Below are positions 8,951 through 19,910 of a DNA stretch of 64,000 bases, in pieces. The stretch's first letter is position 1. Each line of letters begins with the position of its first letter. The stretch is from Euglena gracilis (taxonomy: Eukaryota > Euglenida > Euglenophyceae > Euglenales). The stretch lies in the NCBI GenBank assembly GCA_039621445.1, contig CP154954.1, positions 22,766,954 to 22,830,953 on the forward strand, read 5' to 3'. The notes under the pieces are model-generated. The model was not told the DNA's origin. It saw only the letters and a program-made list of their open reading frames with translations, and made no database searches. A program made the position numbers and the translations under genes.

Positions 8951-10900
8951 TCACTTGAGGGAGAGGCCTTGCCAGACCTCTGCTTCGGCTTGGCGTTGCT
9001 GCCAACCTTCCCGCTGCCCTAGCAGGGCTTTCAGGAGGGTGGACATCAGTGTGCGGCCTTCCTGCCCCAGTCCCCCGAAACAGTCAAGCACAAAGGCATT
9101 AAGCCGCCATCCCCGCCTTGCACAGGCAGCATCATATTTCCGGTGTTTTTCGGCCTCTTGCCTCTCCTGCCAAGCTTGCAGTTGGGTGGAACGACCTAGA
9201 GGGTTGCTTGGAATTTGGGTGTGGCGAATGGTGACGTCGATTGCCACGGGTCCGTCACTGTCCAGTCGAGGAATAAAAACATCACCGGGGCGGGTGTTGT
9301 CATTAGCCCGTTGCTCTTTCTTGGCTTGGAATCCACATCGTTGCGCAAGGGAAGTGAGAAAGTCTTGGACAGCCGTGGGCCGCTTGTAAAGGTTGTTGAA
9401 TTTGCAGCACAATAGGTGATGACCCGTAACATCCACATTCCCTTGGCATTTAGGACAGAGCAAGCCAGTGGTGGAGGCAACGTCGCTCAATGGCATACCA
9501 ATATTCCACCGAAGGAGACAGCGGAATTCGGCTGAAGGCAAGAGGGTGCGTGTGGCAGTGCTCGGTGTGGCTGCAGCCCACGCCATCGCATGGGGCTGGC
9601 ATTGGCTCGCGAACCGGACTTGATCCTGTGGCGGCAATTGTCGGGTAAGTAGCGCTTGTCGTGCAGTGGAAAATTGGCCGTTCCACCATTTCTGAGATGT
9701 GTGGGGGCTCTGAGCGTTTTGGATTAGAGACAAGTCCTCCAGCCATTGTGGAAGGGGAGTTGTGGTTCCGAGGGTGGTGGAAGCGTCTCGCAAACAATCT
9801 AGGGTGTCTGCAGGAGCACGGGGGAACACTGATGGGATTCCCAGTGTCTCCGGCCCCCGGCGAAAGTAAACAATGATGCCGGCAATTCGAGCGGGCAAGC
9901 GGATGTGGCTGGGGTCTGAAAGGCCAAGTCCTCCCAAGCGAATTGGTAGGCAGATTTGCTCCCATTGTTGTGGTGTGCACGGGCCGCCAAGCAATCCTTC
10001 AAAACAGTTCCGCAGGATTGTGCTGAAAGCTGCACACTCCGGGCGCCCCTGGGTGTATGAGGTTGCTCGTAGAAGGTCGTTTACCTTACCAGAGGTGAGG
10101 CAATAACGTAAAATAGTGAATTGGAGGTGCGCCTGGGGTAGCTTGGAAACAGATTGGCACGCCTCCATAACACCGTTCACACGTTTCCTCCAAATCTGAC
10201 GGGCAAATGCATCGCCTTCTGGATGGCACAGTGGGACCCCGAGAACTTTGAGGCCTGAGTCCTTAAGAAACGGCACAATGGGTACTTGGCGAAGTGGGCT
10301 GTCGCCCGGGATTCCATCTGGCAGTGTGCCTCCGCAACTGGAGGTGAAGGCCGGGCCCCACGGATTGCACTTCGCAAGGTTCACCACCAATCCCCGTTTG
10401 CCTGCTTCATGGATCAGTGTGGAGAGTGCTGTGTGAAGCTGCATCGGCGAACCCAAGAGATGGCCATCGTCCAAGTACCACCCCTGCCATTCGACTTTGG
10501 TGGACAGCTCCTCCAGGACATCATGCAGTCCCCAAGCAAATAGCGCTGGGCCACACGGGTCTCCTTGTTGGGCGCCTCTGGCGGAAGTGAGCATTTGCTT
10601 CCCAAAAAAATGTGTGGAATGTTGGCTGTAGCAGCTCTCGAGCCAAGGCATCGCAGGGGGACATCGGCGACGGACACTGTCCAAAGCGGACCCGCGGAGG
10701 AGGCTGTTGAACGCGTTGCTCAAGTCTATTTGCAGAAGGCCCCACCGATCCTCCTTCTTGCGGAAGAGGTCATCGGTCATCTGTTGCAGGCCAATTGCGG
10801 TGAGGCTACAAGCATTGCGGACCCCTACACCGCTTTGCAAGGGACAGAGGTCTTTGAGGGTCTGTGTGATGGCTTGGTGGTGCATGAGTACCTTGGCCAC
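8951..10900 (-). CDS. Non-LTR reverse transcriptase with zinc knuckle and restriction-like endonuclease, 5'-truncated
   Basis: A 649-codon frame with no internal stop. The reverse transcriptase core shows LLQIDLSNAFNSLLRG (first catalytic Asp, residue 59), GAQQGDPCGPAL (109-120) and the active site YLDD (142-145). A Cys-His knuckle, CPKC...HH...CC, lies at 482-499. A C-terminal PD-(D/E)xK-type endonuclease follows, with RPGDVFIP (537-544), AIDVTI (553-558) and HRKYDAACARRGW (586-598). This order (RT, knuckle, endonuclease) is that of R2/CRE-like elements, which copy themselves by target-primed reverse transcription. The frame opens at a GTG after a stop and lacks the earliest RT motifs. It starts near PLQSGVGV, as expected for a 5'-truncated copy. 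The remaining frame is undamaged, so the insertion is probably recent. Confidence 0.9.
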   Translation of the reverse strand: MAKVLMHHQAITQTLKDLCPLQSGVGVRNACSLTAIGLQQMTDDLFRKKEDRWGLLQIDLSNAFNSLLRGSALDSVRRRCPPAMPWLESCYSQHSTHFFGKQMLTSARGAQQGDPCGPALFAWGLHDVLEELSTKVEWQGWYLDDGHLLGSPMQLHTALSTLIHEAGKRGLVVNLAKCNPWGPAFTSSCGGTLPDGIPGDSPLRQVPIVPFLKDSGLKVLGVPLCHPEGDAFARQIWRKRVNGVMEACQSVSKLPQAHLQFTILRYCLTSGKVNDLLRATSYTQGRPECAAFSTILRNCFEGLLGGPCTPQQWEQICLPIRLGGLGLSDPSHIRLPARIAGIIVYFRRGPETLGIPSVFPRAPADTLDCLRDASTTLGTTTPLPQWLEDLSLIQNAQSPHTSQKWWNGQFSTARQALLTRQLPPQDQVRFASQCQPHAMAWAAATPSTATRTLLPSAEFRCLLRWNIGMPLSDVASTTGLLCPKCQGNVDVTGHHLLCCKFNNLYKRPTAVQDFLTSLAQRCGFQAKKEQRANDNTRPGDVFIPRLDSDGPVAIDVTIRHTQIPSNPLGRSTQLQAWQERQEAEKHRKYDAACARRGWRLNAFVLDCFGGLGQEGRTLMSTLLKALLGQREGWQQRQAEAEVWQGLSLK

Positions 10901-10976
10901 AATTTAAAACTTCTCAAAAAGAAAGACAGGAGCGGCCTAGGAGGGACACTCCGAGACAAGGTTCAACAACAAAGAG

Positions 10977-11060
10977 ACGGTGGTGGGGCGAACCGAATCC
11001 ACCGACCAGTGGCACAGCCTACTGGATTTGAAGAGTGCAGGGGAGTAAGGCTATGTACAG
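10977..11060 (+). repeat. Dispersed repeat, copy 1 (80 bp)
   Basis: Shares GGTGGTGGGGCGAACCGAA and GCCTACTGGATTTGAAG with 13303-13385 in the same orientation. It sits immediately beyond the truncated 5' end of the reverse transcriptase. Each copy lies about 560 bp upstream of an EF-1alpha fragment. Confidence 0.75.
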
Positions 11061-11542
11061 AGGCAACAGTCTGTGCACGCTGGTGAAGGGAGGGAAGGTA
11101 AAAGCGGCGAGCTTAGAGAATAGTATAAGGCGCGAGGTGCGGGGGCAGGTAAGAGGGGTGAGCTTAGCGAAAAGATCTCGTCATGCTGCGGGTGCACAGG
11201 CGATTTGTAATCCTGTTCTCGACCACCGCAATTCTGATTGGTCATTGAGATCTGGATTGGGTGGACGGGCCCTTCGTTTCCTTCGACACTCCGAGCCGAA
11301 GTACGATTCAGATCGCGAAATGGACGTCATTCCTAACTCGTATGGCCTTCCCAACTGTTCTTATCCTTTCACAGCACAATCCCTGGTGGAAGACCGTCAC
11401 ATGGTATTTGGCATTACTTCATAAAACATCAAGTATTTGATGGACGTACCCGTGCCACTTGCAAGGGGTGCGACGTTGAGATGGCCCCTCTGGTGCAGCG
11501 GATGTGTAACCACACACAACAGTGCAGGGACATTGGTACGTA
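11061..11542. other. No recognisable gene
   Basis: Purine-rich sequence with short open frames on both strands and no motif I recognise. It separates the dispersed repeat from the EF-1alpha fragment. Confidence 0.5.
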
Positions 11543-11660
11543 CTGGTATTGGAACTGTGCCTGATGCTCGTGTTGAGACTGGTGCCTTGAAGTCTGGTGA
11601 TCAACAACTTGACCACTGAACTCCCTGGGGTGCACCACGAGGCTTTGAGCCTGGTGAAGA
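11543..11660 (+). pseudogene. EF-1alpha fragment 1
   Basis: Translates to GTGIGTVPDARVETGALKSGD, which matches the start of the second domain of elongation factor 1-alpha (family form GIGTVPVGRVETG). The next recognisable piece, a few bases on, is NNLTTE-like, and then MHHEAL-like in another frame, so part of the exon has been deleted. No other EF-1alpha domain is nearby. It shares its stretch with fragment 2 at 13860, 2.3 kb away on the same strand. Confidence 0.75.
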
Positions 11661-11924
11661 ACTTTGTGTTGGATTTTTATTGTCAAGCTCCCCATGACAA
11701 AGGTTTGCCAAACAATTCTGTCAGTGATTGTCCATTTTTCTCTTCTGCAGTTGTCGGAAGGGCATGATGATGATTGGAAGGATTGAGAATCTGGACCTGA
11801 GCATTTCCCTGTTAAACTGCTCCATTTGGTTTTCGTTTCGGAGACAACTTGTGTATTTTTTGATTCTGGAAGGTTTTTGCTTGTCTTGTTTGCAACAAAA
11901 TGATTATCTGGTCCTTTTTGGGCT

Positions 11925-12345
11925 GACCCAAAACTGGCCAACACATCTGGCCCAAACCTGGCCAGACGCGGCGGCCAATTTTGGGCCAGACGCGGTGGCC
12001 AGTTTTAGGCCACAAGTCGTGGCCAGTTTTGGGTCACAGGTCGTTGACTTTTCGTTCAGGTCGTGGCCAGTTTTGGGCCACAAAACAGTTTTTGGTCCAC
12101 AGCATGTGGCCAGTTTTGGGCCAGACTCGGGCCAGTTTTGAGGCTGCATGTCGTGGCCAGTTTTGGGTTGCGGGTCGTTGGCTTTGGGTCGGGTCGTGGC
12201 CAGTTTTGGGCCACAGGACGTGGCCAGTTCATAAAACAATTTTTGGTCCACAGATTGTGGTTGGTTTTGGGCCACAGATTGTGGCGAGTTTTGGGGCACA
12301 GGTCGTGGTTGTTGGCAGCTTTGGGTCACAGGTGGCCTGAATTGG
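11925..12345 (+). repeat. Minisatellite, 24-27 bp unit
   Basis: About 15 diverged units with core GTGGCCAGTTTTGGGCCACA; many units are themselves partly palindromic (GTGGCC...GGCCAC). Some units include a longer spacer with TTTTTGGTCCACAG. Both strands stay open across the array because unit lengths are mostly multiples of three, but the resulting peptides are only repeats. Confidence 0.9.
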
Positions 12346-13302
12346 GGGTCAAAAGAAAAAAGGACACCTCCCCTCTAGTGGATAATGTCTGCCCCTGGCA
12401 GCCATTTTTTTTTCCGCCTTCAACTCCCTGCGGTTCTCGAAAAGTTTTCATGACCTTTTGCGCCGAAAGGCAGGGCCTTTGCACACCCACCAGTTTGTCC
12501 TTCTGTGTGTGGAAACTGCTGTACTCGCGTTTTTTCAATACGGGTCTTTGACGACGTATGCCGGCTGTTTTATACGTCTCCGGGGCTCGGGTGTTTTAAA
12601 CTGATTTAAATCGCTGTTTTAAACGACCGTTTTTTAAGACGCACATCCCTGGTTGCCAACAAGTGGGCATACTCGACCGGTCCAGTTGAGTCTGCAACTC
12701 GACAGGGGGGTCCCCAAGGCTGACGTTTTTTTTGTTTTAAAACAAAGCAAAAAAAAATTCATGAATAAAAAACGGTTTAAAAACGGTTTTTTGTTTCAAA
12801 AAATAGTGCTTTTTTTAAATAAAACTCTGCAAATAGGAAAAAAACTTGTTTAAAAACACTTGTTTTAAAACAATGCCTCAGCCCTGGGGGTCCCGCGGGA
12901 CCCCCCCCTGTGCCTGGGTCCCAGCAAGGAGGTCATCGTGTGTGAGTGCCAGAGCCCCCCCCCCCCCCAACCGTTCGCCGCAATTCAGGCTTCAATTTTT
13001 GGCACTCCAAGGCACCCAGCCCCCCCCCCCTAGACTACAGTACGGCTATAGTACATTCATGTGTGTGTGTGTGTGTGCATAGTGCACTCAGGGTGGTTAA
13101 AAAAAAAATCCGGGGGGGGCGAGACGGTAGTGCTCTTTTTTGAAGTATGGCATTGATGTGACAAAAACTGTGGCAATTTTTTGAAATCATGGCACAGATA
13201 CATCAAAATTTTTAAAGTTTTCAGGCCGCCCAACGGGCAGCAAGAGACAGCAATGCCTTTTGTGTTTTGGGATTTCAAAAAGAATGCGAAAAAAAAAGAG
13301 AC
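12346..13302. other. No gene; A/T palindromes and C runs
   Basis: Contains inverted A/T blocks (GTTTTAAAAC types, 12735-12880), long C runs at 12900, 12957 and 13020, and a short (GT)n at 13060-13078. No open frame carries a recognisable motif. Confidence 0.5.
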
Positions 13303-13385
13303 AGCGGTGGTGGGGCGAACCGAACCGACCAGTGGCGCAGCCTACTGGATTTGAAGTGTTCCGGGGGGAAGGCTAGTGTACAGAT
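13303..13385 (+). repeat. Dispersed repeat, copy 2 (80 bp)
   Basis: Second copy of the repeat at 10977-11060, same orientation, with small indels. Confidence 0.75.
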
Positions 13386-13859
13386 GGGGAAACCCCATGG
13401 AAAGTCAGGGTGTGTACATGCACAACAATGGGAAGGGTGGCGACTGTGTGCAATACAAAGCGGAGAGTCGTGGGCGGAAGGTGTAAAACAAGCAGCGCAG
13501 TGTGAGCAGGCGGTCCCTTGTCCGGGGGGGGGGGTGAGGGGGAGGGTGGGCAGAGAGGAGGGTAGCGTAAGTGAGAACGGGGGCAGAGAGCTCAACGTCT
13601 GGCCGAAGCCGCAGCCAGTACCGGTCTGCCAATTAATGCGCGTTCACTTTAATTGTCGTCACTTTAATGCGCAGGAGGGTGAGCTGCGCATTTTGGTGTT
13701 CACAAATATCCGCGAAATATTCGCGAAATATGGGAGATTCCTAAATTTGTGATCCTAACCAAACAGGATGGGCCGATTTGTTGTGAAGCAACCACGTCCA
13801 AACCCAGAAACCGGTTCTTTTCCAAATTTCGATGCACGACACCCTTTTTCAACTTTTAG

Positions 13860-14330
13860 GTATTGCGACTGTGCCTGTGTGAGACTGGTGCCTTGAAGCA
13901 TGGTGATGTGGTCACTTTCTCACCCAACAACTTGACCACTGAAGTCAAGTCTGTGGAGATGCACCACGAGGCTGTGAGCGAGGCTGTCCCTCGACAACCT
14001 TGGCTTCAACGTGAAGAACGTGTCTGTCAAGTTACATACTTACTGCTGACTTCACTGCCCAGGTAAGCCTCTCTTCAATGTTTTTCTGTCTGGCTTCATT
14101 GTTTCTTGTCCGGCTTCAAAAATGTTTCTGGTTGGTGCCATTCTGTGCCAGAGATGGATAAATCAGCCGTTTCACATTCACATTTCTTCAGGTCATCATT
14201 CTGAACCACATTGGTCAAGATTGGCAAAGATTACGCCCACGTTCTGGACTCATTGCCTGCAAGTTCACCATCATCATTCAGATGAAGATTGACTTGGGCC
14301 ATGCGTGGAGGATAATGAGGACTCAGGATT
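13860..14330 (+). pseudogene. EF-1alpha fragment 2, with intron
   Basis: Exon 1 (13860-14062) encodes, with frameshifts, [36 protein letters not shown] and NVKNVSVK, then DFTAQ. An intron with proper GTAAGC...TTCTTCAG borders (14063-14191) follows. Exon 2 resumes in phase as VIILNHIGQ and IACKF, both EF-1alpha signatures. EF-1alpha delivers aminoacyl-tRNA to the ribosome. Frameshifts near 13885 and 13990, and the loss of both the GTP-binding domain and the C-terminus, make this a pseudogene. A retained intron means it arose by DNA duplication, not by reverse transcription of mRNA. Confidence 0.8.
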
Positions 14331-15430
14331 TGGAGAAAGTCCCGTTTCAACACGCCCTGAACCGTTTCTGGCTGACATTCGCTGTTTTTAAATCTTTGGG
14401 GGTTCTTGTTGTGTCTCATGGCTGGCTTCCCCAGAATCAAACCGGTTGGTTGTTGGGCGTGGTTGGTTTTTTTCCCCTCTTGCACCCCCAGGGGGGTCCC
14501 CCTTGGATACTTCGGCGCCTAAAAATTTTTGAAAGTGGGGTGACATTTTTTTCTGAAATTTTTTCTCCTTTTTTTTCACCGACCCCCCCCCCCGGGTTTC
14601 CTGTGAGAGACGGTCCAGGACCTGCTTGCCCGCTGCACGGCTGTGTTTTTTTGGCACGGTCAGCTGGACTTCTTACAACCCTGAACAATTCAGTGAACAC
14701 ATGAAGTCTTTTGTGGCAGTGTCATCTTTAAAAACATTTTGGGAGGTTCTTTTTTTCAAAACCATTGCTCAGAATGGCTTGCGCGGTTCACATTCAGCTA
14801 ATTTTAAGTTTTTTGAGAATTTCAGGTTCAAAACTAAAAAAAATTCAAAAACAGTTTTCGAATTTTTCAAAATTTAAAGAACAAACCGTGCTGAGGAAGA
14901 ACCGGAAGAACCGGAGACTCTAATCTTTGGACCCGGAGGTAAAGAAAAATCTTTCCGACCCCGGCGTCACTCACCCGTCATTCACTCCGAAAAAAACCAG
15001 TCACTGCCCCCGCCCGGGCGGGGGGGGCGGTCAGAGCTTGAGCGGTTGCCTGCTGAGGGCCTTACCGTCGTTAAAAAATACACTTACGTGGAAAAGAGGA
15101 GTGCGCTTCACGTCCGCGGAATCGTCTGTCCCGGCTGCCGAAGACATTTTAATGCGCCGTGGCTTTTCCATACGGCCGCCGGACCTGCGCATTTTGATGC
15201 TCGCGCATTTTGGTGTCGCCCCTTAGAGTGTCTGCCTATTTTTGGGCAGGGAGGTATCGCTGGACGGAGTGGGAAGTGAGCAAGGGTGTAGGAAAACCAG
15301 AGGTAGAGGGTCACAAGCTGGTCATTTACGGATGACCAGCTCAGAAGGCAGCAATGGTGTGACCCAGTTCCTTGGAGGTTAGGCAGGGGTGGGGGGGGGG
15401 TTGGGGGCTTCGCCCCTAAAGGAATTTCAA
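14331..15430. other. No recognisable gene
   Basis: Short open frames only. There are C/G runs (14488, 14583, 15018, 15389), and a CACTCACCC...AAACCAGTCACTG stretch at 14965-15005 resembles the GACTGACTGG-type repeats of the 46 and 52 kb introns. The last 60 bases are G-rich. Confidence 0.45.
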
Positions 15431-15436
15431 TGGAGA

Positions 15437-15472
15437 AACTTCACCGGTGAAGTTCACCGGTGAAGTTCACCG
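15437..15472. repeat. Tandem self-complementary repeat TTCACCGGTGAAG
   Basis: Two and a half head-to-tail copies of a 13-bp unit that is itself palindromic (TTCACCGGTGAA). It lies at the 3' end of the adjoining non-LTR relic. Confidence 0.85.
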
Positions 15473-16215
15473 CCATGTAATTCCAATGAAGACAGGGGGG
15501 GTGGGGGGGGGTCCCGCCCGAAAAACCCAAAGTTCACTGCCTGATCTCCCTTGGTTATGAGCAGAGCACCCAGTTGGGCGGCCACTCCAGAAAACAGGCC
15601 CTGCTGCAGCTCAGCCAGGAAGACGCTCCTAGCCCCGCCGGAGGCGGTGGCGCCGAGGCGCTGTCGCAACTCATCCCATACTCGCTGGCTGTTGCCCCCA
15701 AAGGCTTCCCATACACTGAGGATCAGTGGGGAGAACCGCGCACCTCGGGACTGGCAGCAACCTCCGTACTTGGTGGTCTTTTTAAGGGCTCGGCTGCGAA
15801 GTAGTTCCCACGAGGCGGGTAGGCTCCAGCTAGCACTGGGTGGAGAGGGGTGGTTTATGTCCACATCGATGGCCCAGGATGCTGCGCCTGACCAGTGGGG
15901 GAGGAAGATGTCTGCGTCCCGCTTTTGATCAGCAGCCACCGAGATCTCCAGGGCGTGCGGGATTCCCCTGACCTGAAGCTGAGAACCAAGGAAGTGCTGC
16001 ACCCGGTGGTGTCGTTCCCACAGCTTGTTCTTGTGGCAGCACAGGGTGTGGTCCCCGAAGGGATCAACTACCTGTCCGCAGCCGAGGGGGTAGGGGGAGC
16101 CAGCCAGGCTGAGGGGGATGATGGGCAACCCCAAGTGCCATTTCAGCATGAGGCGGAAGGATACTCCATCGATGGCAAACCCAGCGGCCTTAGATGGGAA
16201 ACAGAGAAGGAAGAG
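15454..16215 (-). pseudogene. 3' relic of an endonuclease-type non-LTR retroelement
   Basis: Open frame reading FRLMLKWHLGLP, the zinc-knuckle-like C...DPFGDHTLCCH, then RDADIFLPHW, AIDVDINHP and KKTTKYGGCC...VWEAFGG. The order matches the knuckle and restriction-like endonuclease at the end of the 8951-10900 gene, so this is the C-terminal third of a related element. Recognisable coding fades at about 16215, with no RT motifs upstream, as expected of a 5'-truncated insertion. The frame is intact within the relic. The last residues, after about 15560, are probably read-through into the 3' flank. Confidence 0.8.
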
Positions 16216-18179
16216 GACATGGCAAGAGAGGGAAGAACATGAAGAGTTCCTACAGAGAAGGTTTGGAAGAGATTACAAGCCCCCATGGCCAAGAGGTCAA
16301 CCCATTTATCATATATCTCAACAGAGTTCTCCTCAGCCCCAGCTCCATCAGCAAGTGAGCCTGGGGCCCCCCTGTACAGCAAGCCCATCAGTGGGCATTC
16401 CACAAACAGGCCCATCGGTGGGCATCCCAGTGAACAGTCCATTCCAAGGCCCACCAGTGGGCAGAAGCCAAGTATGCCCATCTGTCACATCAATCATACA
16501 CATGTACATTCCATCATAGACCAACCTTTGGGGTGAACCCGAGCAAACCCAGCAACCTCTACAATCAAACTGGAGCAGAGAAGAAGAACAGAGGAAGAAT
16601 TTGAACAGAGAAGAAGAGTAGACAAGAAGAGATGCTGAACTCTTCAGAAGCCTCAGAGCTTTTCTCAGCACAGGCCAGAGTATAGAAGCCCCCCCCCCCT
16701 TCCAACACCATTATACAACCCTGGCCTGCCAGCACCCTTAATCCCAGATGTGGTACTGGCATCACCATCAGTCCTCCACTGTGCTTTTACAGGGGGGAAG
16801 AAAATTCCGCAGCGCTTAAGATGCACGAGACGAACATCGTGTCGCTTTATTCCGCGTGGGGTCCACGGCTCGAAATTAAAATATGGTGGCCAAGAGACTC
16901 GCAATTACCCAACACGGAAAATAAAACTCCGTGCCTCGAAAAGGCAAAAGAAATTACTTCGCTTCCGGCACATACAGTAGAAGAATTTTGGCTTGGCGTG
17001 GATAGTTTTTTTGTGATCCGGATTTTTAAGACGTAGTAGCACACGGCACGGCCCTTCACAATGACTCTGAAATGACCATCCAGAATGACAGTGACGGTCA
17101 AAATTGTCCCCCCCACAGAAGATGGCCTTAAACGGCGTCTCACTTTGTTCCTCGAAAGTGGGCCGTGGCTGCACTCTTTTTTCTTTTTTTTTTCACTCCA
17201 TAATCTTTGCGCCAATCCTGTTGACAGAGCCACTTTGCAACCATGCTCGCCGGTCCAAAAAAAGAACCTGTTGCCCCCCCCCCCCCCTCACTCTCTGGCA
17301 GGAAGGGCACAACAGCACACGGAAAAAGAAGAGGTGTTTTGCTGAGGCAGTTCGCACAACCGCAGCGCTGAAGAACGAACGTGGACATTGCTCAACCCCA
17401 AAAAAAATGCCCATGACGAAAAACGACTCCTCCCCCCCCCCCGTGGCCAGGAAAAAAGAAGATAGTTTTGGACTGCCCAAAATGAGCCTTTCTGCCCTCC
17501 CCCCCCTGGCCCAAAAAAAAAGAAACATTTTTTGAGCCCACCCCCCTGGCCCCAAAAAAATGACACCGTTCTGCCCATAGCTGGCACTTCGTTTAAAACG
17601 AAGTCAAAAAAAACACGTTTTTTTTAAAAAAAACATGTTTTTTTTAAAAAAAACAAAAAAAACGCCATTGAGGGTCCAGGGCAAAAAAATTTTTTGCCTT
17701 TAGTTTTAGCTTTTTTTGCCCATCCTCGGTCAGAGAAAGACACCAAATTTGGGATGTTTCAAGTCAGTTTGGAATGGTTTCACGCCAAAACGGCAGAAAA
17801 ATGCCCTATTTTGACCATTCTTGTTGAAGACAACCAAAAGTATTGGTTTTCAAGTCATTTGAGCTAAGATTGGTTCACCCTTGCGATCAAAGGCAAAATT
17901 TGGACCATCATTTTCCCCTTTGTTTTTTTTGCCGTTTTTTTTGCCCGTTTTTTTTAATAAAAAACAAAAAAAACGTTTTTTTTAAAAAAAAACAAAAAAA
18001 ACGCCAGCTATGGTTCTGCCCCCCCGGCCGAAAAAAAATGTGTTTTTTTTCCCAGACCCCCCGTTCGGAAATCAAAGACACTGTTTCGACCGAATTTTAG
18101 AAAAAAAACGAACAACCCAAACAGAAAGCAGATGGGTCCACCCCTGCTGCCCAGAAAATCACCCCAATGAGCAATGAAC
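16216..18179. other. No confirmed gene; tandem and palindromic repeats
   Basis: A 133-codon plus-strand frame (16118-16519) is proline/glutamine-rich. It covers a tandem repeat whose core is GCCCATC(A/G)GTGGGC (16377-16480) and resembles no family, so I do not call it. From 17420 to 17560 CCCCCCTGGCCCAAAAAAA-type units recur. At 17610-17660 and 17930-18000 there are near-perfect palindromes of GTTTTTTTTAAAAAAAAC. Confidence 0.45.
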
Positions 18180-19910
18180 TGACCGCTTGCTTTGCGGACG
18201 TAAATAAGGAACTGAACTGGCCTCCGCATGGAACCATGCAACCAAGTAAAGTGAGTCAGTGGAAAATACCACAGACCACAACGCGTACATCATGAGGGTC
18301 TCATCGACACCCGCTGCTGGAAGATCGTGCCGCGCGTGGGCGTAAATAACGATCGTACAAAACCTGCCGCGCTGCTTGCATGCAGCTGGCAGCGCTGTCA
18401 TTTTTTTGGGCAGGGTGGTCGGTCCCCCCTGTTTCATCCCTGTTTCATCGCCTGTCCCAGGGCTTCTCTTAGGGTGGTGTCCCCCCAAGGGGAAGCCGAA
18501 ACCCGGAGCCCTGGGGGGGACACACCAGGTGCTGCAGGCTGGTTGGACGACCCCCCTAAATGTCCAATCTCCAAAGAGAAAACCCCCGGCCCTGGCAGGG
18601 TGGTGAAGACGTACAAGGAAGGGTCGGCACAGCTTCGGAACAGGTGTGGTGAGGTGGACAATGGCATCATCAACTCGGCGGTGTTGTGAGCAGGAGCGTT
18701 GTCCAGCACCAACAAGTATGGGAAGCCATCGGGCAACCCATGGGTGCGGCGGTGGGCTGGTAACGGTGTGGAAGGATATTTCATTTCCCCCTCCCCCCAA
18801 TCCCGACCACCCACACCCAATCCAGGGGTCTCGTAGGAACTTCTCTCATGTTCTCGGAGAACCCACCAGGCTTCCGGGGGAATGTGTTGGGGGGAATTTT
18901 ATAAATGCACCGAGACATTGAAATGAAGTACCGCCACAGATCTTGTCCAGCAGGCGACCAAAGGATGCAGTGGTTTGGAACTTTGTGCGTGTGTGGTCAT
19001 GGAAGATTTGGGGTGCTGCATTTGGACAATTGGGGAGGCAGCGGTTGGTGAGGCCGCGCCACAAGCATTGGAAGAGGATGACTTCACCACTTCGTGTCGT
19101 GAGTGGACCACCGGTGAGGCAACGTTTATCTCCTCCCTGGAGCACATGGACTTGCTTCTGTGGGGTAACGTACGTACCACTCACTTGTGGGGCATAGCGG
19201 ACTGGCGTCTCGTCGAATCCCAAGATGGTGCAGTGGGGCAGTGTCATTTGAGGACCAGGAGGTACACTCACCCCGAACTTCACAGGGTCTTCAATAAGAT
19301 TGCAAAGCTCCCGTCTCCATGCATTGTCGCGCATGACGTCGGCGGTAGTGGATTCGGTCCTGTCAGTTGTGGGTTTGCGCAGGTGGCCCAGTTTGTGACG
19401 CCACAGTCGTCCTGTGCGCGGTGCCCAGGAAGACTGTGGTTGGCGTTTTCGAAAGGAATGTGCCCAGTGGCGGTTCAAGGTCGGCATATTGGCTGTGGAA
19501 GGTCGCATTCGCTCCAGGCACCTTTGTCCAAGAAGGACCAATCTGGTTAGGTCAAGCACCGCACCTCGGGATCTGAGCAATGCAGCACTTCCCAGGATGG
19601 CCTGTTCCTCGGCAGCAGTGAGGGTAGTTGGCCTCCCGGCAGATTGGAGGGCGAACCCTGCAAGATGTGCTCTGCTCCACCCCCTCACTGTGCTGTAGGG
19701 TGGACAGCCCATGCCAAGCTCCAGGCGCAATGCAGGGTATCCTGCAGTACAAAGCTGCATGGCGCAGTGCCGCTTACGTTCCAAAGACCAGTCCTGCCAA
19801 CCACCCTTCCGCTTCCTTTTCTTTTCCTCCTTCCAGCATTCTGGAAAATCTTCCAACAGAGACTCCTGGAGTTGTTCTTCTGGTGTCTTCCGAATCAAAA
19901 ACTTATCCAT
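18180..19910 (-). pseudogene. Pogo/Tigger-like transposase
   Basis: The start is the ATG at 19910-19908 (MDKFLIRKTPEEQ). An N-terminal helix-turn-helix like those of pogo and CENP-B follows (RKRHCAMQL...YSTVRGW), then a second DNA-binding part (LTAAEEQAILGSAALL...WAHSFRKRQP). The DDE core begins ILGFDETPVRYAP (first Asp) with GGDKRCLTGG and DHTRTKFQTT. After about 18850 the frame changes and continues LLVLDNAPAHNT (second Asp, near 18730). A third frame gives a C-terminal ALWSVVFSTDSLYLVAWF. The third acidic residue is not seen clearly (a VQPAC string sits where VQPxD is expected). The frame changes may be introns or decay. Terminal repeats were not found. Confidence 0.75.

Noticed and set aside
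11925-12345. CRISPR-like array
   Set aside because: Units are contiguous and diverged with no spacers of fixed length; it is a minisatellite in a eukaryotic genome.
13540-13620. Continuation of similarity between the two EF-1alpha upstream regions
   Set aside because: Beyond the 80-bp repeat and the EF-1alpha parts I could not align the two regions by eye.
16118-16519. 133-codon plus-strand frame as a gene
   Set aside because: Proline/glutamine-rich, partly a DNA tandem repeat, overlapping an opposite-strand retroelement relic; no family or splice support.
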